Positions 17,638 to 23,842 of a DNA stretch of 64,000 nt are shown one piece after another. The DNA is from Chitinophaga dinghuensis (GTDB lineage Bacteria > Bacteroidota > Bacteroidia > Chitinophagales > Chitinophagaceae): the NCBI RefSeq assembly GCF_003259435.1, contig NZ_QLMA01000002.1, forward strand, positions 124,001-188,000. The letters are read 5' to 3'. The notes beneath the pieces were generated by a model. It saw only the letters and a program-made list of their open reading frames with translations. It was not told the DNA's origin and ran no database searches. How positions within the stretch are numbered: the first letter of the stretch is position 1; each line of letters starts with the position of its first letter. Made by a program: the position numbers and the translations under genes.

Positions 17638-18450
17638 TCAACCAATGAGTGCTTGTCTGGATGAGGTATAGGCCATACTAATGATGAGGCGGTTTCCACA
17701 GGGGAGGGAAGTATTGTCCAGTATTTGCTGGACAGATATCTGGGCCTGCATATGGTAGCGTTCACTCAGCAGGTATAGGCGTTCTGAAGCTATATCAATT
17801 CCGTTGGCCAATCTTTCCCCGGTATCATCCAAAAGGGGCGAAGACGGTGCGCCGTTATCTTCCAGCCGGATAAAAAGTCGCTCATCTTCCCGACCAATAT
17901 TAATGATCAGTTTACCTCCACTTTTTTCGGGTCTCAACAGCAATCTACGCCAGATGGCATATTGTACATAAGGCTGAATGATCAGGGGAGGAATCAGTGT
18001 TTGGTAAGGTTCTACATCGGGATCAAGGGATAGTTGATAATCGAATTGATTGTCGAACCGAAGTTGTTCCAGTTGCAGGTAAAGCTCCAGGGCTTCGAGA
18101 TCTTCCTGCAGGGAGACCCATTCCTTGTTGAAATTCCCCATCATCAGGCGCATCAACCGGGAAAATCGGGTGAGGTATAACGAGGCCATTTCTGTACTGG
18201 TAGTAAGGATGTAATGATGAATAGCGTTGAGGCTATTGAAGATGAAATGCGGGTCTAGCTGGGCCTGGAAGGCATGTATTTCCAGGTTCATGATGGTTTG
18301 TTTGCGATGTAGTTCTTTTTCGGATGCGCGACGTTTATTCTTCTCCCGGTAGTAGAAGAAAAACAGCAACAATAGGAGGCAGAACAAGGATAGTATCCAG
18401 TAAGGCCAAGCTGTTGCGATATTCAGATCTATTAAGAAAATAGGCGCCAC
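17638..18450 (-). CDS. LytS/YehU-type sensor histidine kinase with degenerate ATP-binding site
   Basis: A 270-residue protein with one N-terminal transmembrane helix (residues ~14-34) and a coiled linker, then a His_kinase domain with the phospho-acceptor His68 in 'QLDPHFIFNSLNAIHHYI'. The ATPase domain is odd: where the partner family reads 'QPxxENAIWHG', this protein has 'IIQPYVQYAIWRRLL', so the N-box Glu-Asn is Gln163-Tyr164, and the G1 box reads DNGAPS rather than DNGIG. These changes should weaken or abolish ATP binding. The start is GTG 18450. It is upstream of the LytTR regulator on the same strand. A pseudokinase or phosphatase-only role is possible (inference). Confidence 0.82.
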   Translation of the reverse strand: MAPIFLIDLNIATAWPYWILSLFCLLLLLFFFYYREKNKRRASEKELHRKQTIMNLEIHAFQAQLDPHFIFNSLNAIHHYILTTSTEMASLYLTRFSRLMRLMMGNFNKEWVSLQEDLEALELYLQLEQLRFDNQFDYQLSLDPDVEPYQTLIPPLIIQPYVQYAIWRRLLLRPEKSGGKLIINIGREDERLFIRLEDNGAPSSPLLDDTGERLANGIDIASERLYLLSERYHMQAQISVQQILDNTSLPCGNRLIISMAYTSSRQALIG

Positions 18451-18558
18451 AATACTTAAATATCGGGCAAAAGCAGGCGAAGTGAAAGGGGCAATTTATA
18501 CTAGGCGGAAATTGACAGGAAAGCGGTGAAAAATGGAGGAAAATTGGCAGTGAAGAGA

Positions 18559-18594
18559 TTTGTGCCCTACAAGCGGACCGCTGCAAGGCACAAA
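18559..18594 (-). terminator. Nested hairpin after the response regulator gene (possible terminator)
   Basis: TTTGTGCC and GGCACAAA enclose a second small AGCG/CGCT stem. It lies 8 bp beyond the stop of the OmpR-type regulator, but no strong T run follows on the minus strand. Confidence 0.4.
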
Positions 18595-18601
18595 CAGTAA
18601 T

Positions 18602-19312
18602 TTATACTTCAGTAAATTTATATCCCACGCCACGAACGGAATGGAAGTATTTTGAGTTCCGGCTGTCTTCCTCAAAATATTTTCTGAAATTCAGGATGAA
18701 GTTATCGATGGTTCTGGTGGTAGGATATACGTTGTATCCCCATACCACTTGCAGGATTTTTTCGCGGGTAACTACTTCGCCTTTGTTTTCAATGAGCAGT
18801 TTCAGGAGCATGGCTTCTTTCTTGCTCAGTTCATAGTGTTTGCCATCTTTCCCGATGCATTCCTGTGCGGCGAAATCGATCGTATTGTTACCGAATTTAT
18901 ACACATTGGGAACGCTGTCTTTATCTTGGATCTTCTTGTTTTTTACAATCAGTTTTTCCACACGGAGCAGCAGTTCTTCCAGGTTAAAAGGCTTCGTCAT
19001 GTAATCGTCTCCGCCTTTTTTCAGTCCCAGTACTCTGTCGGCGCTACTATTTTTAGCGCTGAGGAAGAGGATAGGCACTTCATTATTTTGTATGCGTATA
19101 TTCTCACATACGGCGATACCGTCCATTTCGGGGAGCATGATATCGAGTATGATAAGGTCGAAATATTCGTTCTTCACTGCTTTCAGGGCGGCAGTACCAT
19201 TGTCTACAGCAGTGACTTCGTATCCTTCCAGCTCCAGGTTCAGCTTCAGCGCCTCCTGGAGATTTTCTTCATCTTCCACCAGTAGTATTGATGCTTTTGT
19301 AGCTTCCTTCAT
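18602..19312 (-). CDS. OmpR/PhoB-family response regulator
   Basis: A 236-residue regulator. Receiver: 'ILLVEDEENLQEAL', Asp in 'LIILDIMLPEMDG', 'LFLSAKNSSADRV' and Lys in 'DYMTKPFNLEELLLRV'. A winged-helix DNA-binding domain fills the C-terminal ~100 residues ('YELSKKEAMLLKLLIENKG', 'VVWGYNVYPTTRTIDNF', 'VRGVGYKFTEV'). It lies 63 bp downstream of a histidine kinase gene and is the last gene of what looks like a yicC-gldH-kinase-regulator operon. Targets are not identifiable from the sequence. Confidence 0.93.
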   Translation of the reverse strand: MKEATKASILLVEDEENLQEALKLNLELEGYEVTAVDNGTAALKAVKNEYFDLIILDIMLPEMDGIAVCENIRIQNNEVPILFLSAKNSSADRVLGLKKGGDDYMTKPFNLEELLLRVEKLIVKNKKIQDKDSVPNVYKFGNNTIDFAAQECIGKDGKHYELSKKEAMLLKLLIENKGEVVTREKILQVVWGYNVYPTTRTIDNFILNFRKYFEEDSRNSKYFHSVRGVGYKFTEV

Positions 19313-19375
19313 GTGTTAATATTTGATTGTAAGTCAAATGATGGATTAAAAGGCTGCCTCTAATCCTATTTAAAT

Positions 19376-20395
19376 TTACGCCGTTTGCACGGAATATTGG
19401 CTCCAGGTTATTTCAAAACATGCGCCGGTTGGTGTATTGTTCAGTACCCGAATGTTACCGTTGTGTTGCTCTACAATTTTTGCTGTAAGGAAGAGTCCCA
19501 GCCCGGAGCCTTTGGCTTTACGGGTGTTTTCATTTCCTACCCGGTAAAACTTCAGGAAGATTCTTTCTTTTTCTTCATCAGGGATACCAGGTCCTTCGTC
19601 AATTACCTGCAATTTCAGCTGGTTGTTGGATTCAAACAGCTTTACAAAGATAGCGGTATTGCGGGGTGCATATTTGGCAGCATTTTCCACCAGGTTACTG
19701 AGTACAATATGCAGCATCAGTTTGTCACCTTCCATCCATACCCCTGGCAAAATGCTTGCCTGAATGCTATGAGTGCCAATTCGTCCGCCAATTTCTTTAA
19801 TATCTGACTCCAGGAGCTGCGAAATATTCAGTGGCTCCTTGAAAAGTTGGTACCGGTGCGTTTCCAGTTGTGCCGCCAGCAGGATATTATTACATAACTG
19901 GTCGAGGCGATTGGTTTCCCGAATGGTATTATCTATCAGCCGGAGTTGTTTCTCTTCATCCAGTTTATGTTTCCGGATGGTTTCCAGGTTTAGTTTGGCG
20001 GCTGCTATAGGCGATTTCAGTTCATGAGTGACTGCCATCATAAAGTTTTGCTGTTGCCGGCTCAACTTCATGTATTTCCAGATAGCCCGGTAAACGAAAA
20101 GGGCGCCAACGAGGATAATACCGAGAAAGGTGAGTCCCTCTCCGAGGTATTTGAAGGTACGCATGGATTCATCCTTCTCTATGCGTTGCAGTTCCAGCTG
20201 ATGTTCTACGGGTTTTGCCAGGCTATCTATCCGCAGGATGAGGTTCTGGCGTTCGAAGGTTGTTATCTGGTGACTCTGGCGAAGCAGTAATATGCCCCAC
20301 CAGATGAGTGCAGCAACAGTATAGGCCAATACCAGGAAATAGAGGAAGGAAACGGATTTTCCTTCCTGCCTGACGTAATGTATAAACTTTTTCAT
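19376..20395 (-). CDS. Sensor histidine kinase (HisKA type)
   Basis: A 339-residue membrane kinase. Two transmembrane helices (residues ~16-38 and ~82-104) bracket a short ~45-residue periplasmic segment with no recognisable sensor domain. HisKA with phospho-acceptor His in 'FMMAVTHELKSPIAAAKLN', then HATPase with 'NLVENAAKYAP' (N box), 'DEGPGIPDEEKERIFLKF' and 'GSGLGLFLTAKIVEQHNG'; all catalytic boxes are intact. Its ATG overlaps the gldH stop codon (TAATG), so translation is probably coupled, and the OmpR-type regulator gene follows. Confidence 0.93.
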   Translation of the reverse strand: MKKFIHYVRQEGKSVSFLYFLVLAYTVAALIWWGILLLRQSHQITTFERQNLILRIDSLAKPVEHQLELQRIEKDESMRTFKYLGEGLTFLGIILVGALFVYRAIWKYMKLSRQQQNFMMAVTHELKSPIAAAKLNLETIRKHKLDEEKQLRLIDNTIRETNRLDQLCNNILLAAQLETHRYQLFKEPLNISQLLESDIKEIGGRIGTHSIQASILPGVWMEGDKLMLHIVLSNLVENAAKYAPRNTAIFVKLFESNNQLKLQVIDEGPGIPDEEKERIFLKFYRVGNENTRKAKGSGLGLFLTAKIVEQHNGNIRVLNNTPTGACFEITWSQYSVQTA

Positions 20396-20883
20396 TAAGG
20401 CCGTTTGCCGGCTTTTTCAATCCGCAGACCGACATTCATCACATTGGGGAGCGGATTTTGCCGCATGTTTTGTTCAAAAGAGATTTTATAAACTCCCGGC
20501 TTGCTGAAAATAGCATGTTGTTGGATAGGTACCCGATGTTCATAAATATCATCGATACCCGTTCCTAACCATTTTCCGGAAGGTTCCGCCAGTGGCAGCT
20601 CAACGCGTTGACTGGATGGCAGACTGTCGCCCGGATATTGCGTTCCTATTAGCACCCAAAGGTTGCTGTAAGGGTAGGCCGCCGAGTGACGCACATTCAC
20701 ATATATGTTATACAGCCAGGCTGTATCTTCAGGTTCCAGTTTTACTTCGAAAGATGGCTTGTAATCATAGGACCAGTCGTGCCCAGGGACTTCCAGGTTT
20801 CTTTCATAGACGTCCAGTTTGGGCGGCTTGCAGGCAGCAGCCAGCATAAATAGGCCTGCAGTTACCAGGAGAACTCTCTTCAT
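20395..20883 (-). CDS. gldH: Gliding motility lipoprotein GldH
   Basis: A 162-residue lipoprotein: signal peptide and lipobox 'LFMLAAAC' with the lipid-modified Cys at about residue 18. 'VPGHDWSYDYKPSFEV', 'YNIYVNVRHSAAYPYSNLWV', 'GKWLGTGIDDIYEH' and 'FEQNMRQNPLPNVMNVGLR' fit the GldH family closely. In Flavobacterium johnsoniae GldH is needed for gliding, and it is widely conserved in the phylum, including non-gliders. It follows yicC by 16 bp and overlaps the kinase gene by one base, an unusual neighbourhood for a gld gene. Confidence 0.9.
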   Translation of the reverse strand: MKRVLLVTAGLFMLAAACKPPKLDVYERNLEVPGHDWSYDYKPSFEVKLEPEDTAWLYNIYVNVRHSAAYPYSNLWVLIGTQYPGDSLPSSQRVELPLAEPSGKWLGTGIDDIYEHRVPIQQHAIFSKPGVYKISFEQNMRQNPLPNVMNVGLRIEKAGKRP

Positions 20884-20899
20884 AAAGGTATTCGCCTTA

Positions 20900-21775
20900 C
20901 TATAATACGTTTAATACTTGTTCTTTTGCTTTCTCCAGCTCATCTTTCATCAGTACTACCCATTGCTGAATACCAGCATCGTTGGCTTTTGATCCGGTAG
21001 TATTGATTTCTCTGCCCACTTCCTGCAGTACAAATCCCAGTTTTTTACCTTTTGCAGGATCTGCTTCTCTAAGGATTTCCTTAAAGTAGCGGCAGTGATT
21101 TTCCAGACGGGTCAGCTCTTCAGAGATATCCAGTTTTTCCAGATAGAAGATAAGCTCCTGTTCCAGTCTGTTACTGTCTACATTTTCTTTTCCTACATGT
21201 TCAGCCAGCAGGCCTTCCAGGCGTTGACGGATTCTGTCCTTGCGGAGAGGGTCCAGTTCTTTCACCTTGACCATGTAAGTTTCGATATTCTCTATTCGCT
21301 GTAACAGATCTGACTCCAGCATTACGCCTTCGTTCTGACGATGCATGTCCAGATCTTGCAGAGCTGCCTGCAATACCTCTTCCACATCTTTCCACTCCTC
21401 AGTGGTCATCTGTTCAGTGGCTGGCGTTACTACCTCCGGCAATTTCATGAGGATATTCAGCATATCGCCCTGAGGGAGTTCCAGCTGATTAGCCAGCATG
21501 GTGATAGACTGGTAATAGTATTTCGCAAGATCCGTGTTGATCACAACAGGTCTTGTGGCGCCATTCTGACGAATGTTGACAGTAGCATCCAGCGTACCAC
21601 GTTGGAGTGCCTGCTGCATTTGAGAGCGGATTTCAAATTCATAGGGTTTCAGCAAAGGAGAAAATTTCAAATTCACCTCAAACTGCTTCCCATTGAGCGA
21701 TTTAATCTCTACCACAATTGTTGTTTCGCCTCTCGTGCTCTCCGCCCTTCCGAAGCCAGTCATTGATTTCAGCAT
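20900..21775 (-). CDS. yicC: YicC-family endoribonuclease
   Basis: A 291-residue protein beginning 'MLKSMTGFGRAE', the diagnostic YicC start, with 'VEIKSLNGKQFEVNLKFSP' and the C-terminal 'GFVLQEVGREINTTGSKAND' that marks the DUF1732 half. E. coli YicC is an RNase implicated in RNA turnover and sporulation/stress phenotypes in other bacteria. The gene has a well-formed promoter immediately upstream and appears to head an operon with gldH and a two-component system. Confidence 0.93.
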   Translation of the reverse strand: MLKSMTGFGRAESTRGETTIVVEIKSLNGKQFEVNLKFSPLLKPYEFEIRSQMQQALQRGTLDATVNIRQNGATRPVVINTDLAKYYYQSITMLANQLELPQGDMLNILMKLPEVVTPATEQMTTEEWKDVEEVLQAALQDLDMHRQNEGVMLESDLLQRIENIETYMVKVKELDPLRKDRIRQRLEGLLAEHVGKENVDSNRLEQELIFYLEKLDISEELTRLENHCRYFKEILREADPAKGKKLGFVLQEVGREINTTGSKANDAGIQQWVVLMKDELEKAKEQVLNVL

Positions 21776-21794
21776 AATAGAAATTTGTAGGCAA

Positions 21795-21826
21795 CAAACC
21801 TAGTTAAATAAGACCAGAAAGCCAAA
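21795..21826 (-). promoter_or_regulatory. Canonical Bacteroidota promoter for the yicC operon
   Basis: On the minus strand: TTTG, 20 bp, then TAGGTTTG (TAnnTTTG exact). Transcription would begin about 14 nt before the yicC ATG at 21775. Confidence 0.65.
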
Positions 21827-21839
21827 AGCATAATGGCGA

Positions 21840-22430
21840 CTAGCCCAGCTTTAACTTCTGGTAAACCTCTGTGCGGCTCAGGGAGATCATGTCTCCCGGT
21901 TGCATTCCCGCTACTGTTAATCCTTCCATGCGATAACGGACAAGCCTCAACGTAGGAAAACCAACGGCAGCTGTCATTTTACGCACCTGCCTGTTCTTCC
22001 CCTCATGTAAAACCATCCTTATCCATGGCGCCGGAATACTTTTTCGAAATCTGATAGGAGGGTTACGTGGCGGCAACTCCGGCTCTCCCTCAAACAGGGA
22101 TGCCTGACAACGCCTCGTCTGGTACATCTTTCCATCCACATTAATCTGCACTCCCTTCTCTAGTTTACTAACCGCCTCTTCCGTTACGGCTCCGTCTACC
22201 TGTACCCAGTATTCTCTCTCATGCTGATATTTCGGAGATAAAATGCGGTGATTCAATGATTTATCATTCGTCAGCAACAATAATCCCTCGCTATCATAAT
22301 CCAGGCGTCCTACCGGGTATACATCTGAAGGTACTTTAAAGAAATCGGCCAGACAAGCTTTATTACCTTCCGGTGTAAATCTTGTCAGTACCTCATATGG
22401 TTTATAAATTATATAATAATTGAACGCCAC
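21840..22430 (-). CDS. RsuA/RluE-family pseudouridine synthase
   Basis: A 196-residue enzyme isomerising a uridine in ribosomal RNA. The catalytic Asp lies in 'PVGRLDYDSEGLLLLTND'; 'KYQHEREYWVQVDG' and 'HEGKNRQVRKMTAAVGFPT' are the other family motifs. There is no N-terminal S4 domain, which fits the RluE branch (23S rRNA U2457 in E. coli). The start is GTG 22430; no ATG lies near. It is divergent from the Crp/Fnr regulator with 55 bp between starts. Confidence 0.9.
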   Translation of the reverse strand: MAFNYYIIYKPYEVLTRFTPEGNKACLADFFKVPSDVYPVGRLDYDSEGLLLLTNDKSLNHRILSPKYQHEREYWVQVDGAVTEEAVSKLEKGVQINVDGKMYQTRRCQASLFEGEPELPPRNPPIRFRKSIPAPWIRMVLHEGKNRQVRKMTAAVGFPTLRLVRYRMEGLTVAGMQPGDMISLSRTEVYQKLKLG

Positions 22431-22442
22431 TACTGCTTTTAC

Positions 22443-22474
22443 TTTGGTTAAGGAGCCGTAAATTAGTACTTTTG
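22443..22474 (+). promoter_or_regulatory. Canonical Bacteroidota promoter of the Crp/Fnr gene
   Basis: TTTG at 22443-22446, 20 bp spacer, TACTTTTG at 22467-22474: both elements match exactly. Transcription would start about 5 nt before the ATG at 22486, an ultra-short leader. No Fnr-type palindrome is present here, so the regulator itself seems not to be under the tandem-box control of the downstream genes. Confidence 0.7.
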
Positions 22475-22485
22475 CATAATTCGTT

Positions 22486-23193
22486 ATGAGTATACCTAAT
22501 AATCCTGCTTGTCAGAACTGCAAAGACCGCTTCACATCTATCTTTTGTAAAGCGGACCACAACAATCTCGAACAGATTGATGAGGCAAAGGTATGTTCTG
22601 CCTACAAGAAAGGACAAGTGATTTTCCATGAAGGCGCATACCCATTCGGCGTATTCTGCATCAATGATGGTAAAATCAAACTGTCGCACAGTGGAGATGA
22701 TGGCCGCGAACAAATCGTACGCCTCGTCAAAGCCGGCGATATCATGGGATACAAAGCCCTGCTCAGCAACGAACGCTATACTGCCACCGCTACCGCCCTG
22801 GAAGATTCCTCCATCTGCTTTATTCCCAAAGACCTCTTCCTGAACATACTTCAGAAAGATGCATCCCTGTCTTTTGAAATGATGCGCATTCTCTCCAGCG
22901 AATTACGCAAGGCAGAACTGAAAATTACGCATCTCGCCCAAAAACCTGTGAGAGAAAGACTCGCAGAAACATTACTCTTTATCCGTGAAACCTACGGCCT
23001 GGAAGAAGATGGCAGCACCCTCAACGTTCGCCTCTCCAGAGAAGAAATAGCCAATCTAGTAGGCACTGCTACCGAATCCGCTATCAGACTGCTTTCTGAA
23101 TTCAAAAAAGATGGTATGATCGAACTGGACGGAAAAAGAATCCGCCTCCTCGACGTACCAGAAATCGTCAGAACAGCTAACCTCCACGACTAG
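22486..23193 (+). CDS. Crp/Fnr-family transcriptional regulator, likely redox/oxygen responsive
   Basis: A 235-residue regulator. The N-terminus carries Cys9, Cys12 and Cys21 in 'CQNCKDRFTSIFC', with further Cys37 and Cys58; this recalls the iron-sulphur ligand set of FNR (C-x2-C-x5-C plus one) but the spacing differs. A cyclic-nucleotide-binding-type beta barrel spans ~30-145 and a winged helix-turn-helix the last ~70 residues. The recognition helix 'GTATESAIRLLSEF' keeps the Glu and Arg that in FNR/CRP read TTGA/TGTGA-like half-sites. It sits directly upstream of the cbb3 oxidase gene block, whose two promoters carry Fnr-type palindromes, so direct control is the simplest reading (inference). 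Confidence 0.88.
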   Translation: MSIPNNPACQNCKDRFTSIFCKADHNNLEQIDEAKVCSAYKKGQVIFHEGAYPFGVFCINDGKIKLSHSGDDGREQIVRLVKAGDIMGYKALLSNERYTATATALEDSSICFIPKDLFLNILQKDASLSFEMMRILSSELRKAELKITHLAQKPVRERLAETLLFIRETYGLEEDGSTLNVRLSREEIANLVGTATESAIRLLSEFKKDGMIELDGKRIRLLDVPEIVRTANLHD

Positions 23194-23196
23194 TTC

Positions 23197-23262
23197 CTGA
23201 TAAAAATCAGTTTTTGCCTTGATACATGTCATAGTATCCCCAAAAGGGTACAGGTAATTTTG
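23197..23262 (+). promoter_or_regulatory. Promoter with two tandem Fnr-type boxes upstream of the hemerythrin-like gene and ccoI
   Basis: Box A CTGATAAAAATCAG (23197-23210) and box B TTGATACATGTCAT (23219-23232) resemble the FNR/CRP palindrome TTGAT-N4-ATCAA. Box centres are 22 bp apart. The -7 element TAATTTTG is at 23255-23262, which puts box B near -42 (the class II activator position) and box A near -64. Box A followed by a T run could also act as a weak terminator for the regulator gene. The same arrangement recurs at 26255-26320. Confidence 0.6.
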
Positions 23263-23287
23263 TGCTATCAAAAATCTACCCGAACTG

Positions 23288-23842
23288 ATGCATGCATTTG
23301 CCATTATAAATTTTCATGAACTTAGCCCAACTACCCTCTGCGATGTGGTGGTACACAAATTCCATCATCCTATCGAACAGACGGCAGATGAAATCATGAC
23401 CTATTTCAACCTGGAACTTCCCGACGACAGCCAGGTAGCAGGATCCGCAGCTATTCAGCAACTCCTGTTCTCCAGACTGCATGCCGAATTTTCTCAGGTA
23501 ATCCGTAAGGAAGCCACCATTCTGTATCCTGTAATCCGTGAAAAATGTGTGCTCGAAGAAAAATACAAATGCATACAACCTGCCACCTACGAAAGTATCC
23601 GACAAGCATTCCAGAAAATCACCCTGCTACTACAAAAGCTCCGTCAGGTAAGCGATAATTACCAGATCCAGCAAACATGGAGCAGCGAATATAAACTCTG
23701 TGTCAGTAACCTCTACATGCTGGAGCAACTGATACAGCAATGGCTGTATATCGAACAAAATATACTGTACCCAACTGTTACCAAACCCGGTACCATCATC
23801 GTTCAGCAGGATGAATTAAATAACACATCAAGCATCGACTAA
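23288..23842 (+). CDS. Hemerythrin/RIC-like helical protein of the cbb3 oxidase locus
   Basis: A 184-residue soluble helical protein. 'HKFHHPIEQTADEI' (His23, His26, His27), 'LHAEFSQVIRKEATILYP' (His65, Glu75) and 'YIEQNILYP' (Glu156) line up with the HHE helices of the di-iron protein RIC/YtfE, which repairs iron-sulphur clusters. The two histidines expected just before the last Glu are Trp152 and Tyr154, so the iron site looks incomplete. Its stop overlaps the ccoI start (TAATG) and it is transcribed from the tandem-box promoter. The family call is tentative; a role in oxygen/NO response or oxidase assembly is inference. Confidence 0.55.
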   Translation: MHAFAIINFHELSPTTLCDVVVHKFHHPIEQTADEIMTYFNLELPDDSQVAGSAAIQQLLFSRLHAEFSQVIRKEATILYPVIREKCVLEEKYKCIQPATYESIRQAFQKITLLLQKLRQVSDNYQIQQTWSSEYKLCVSNLYMLEQLIQQWLYIEQNILYPTVTKPGTIIVQQDELNNTSSID

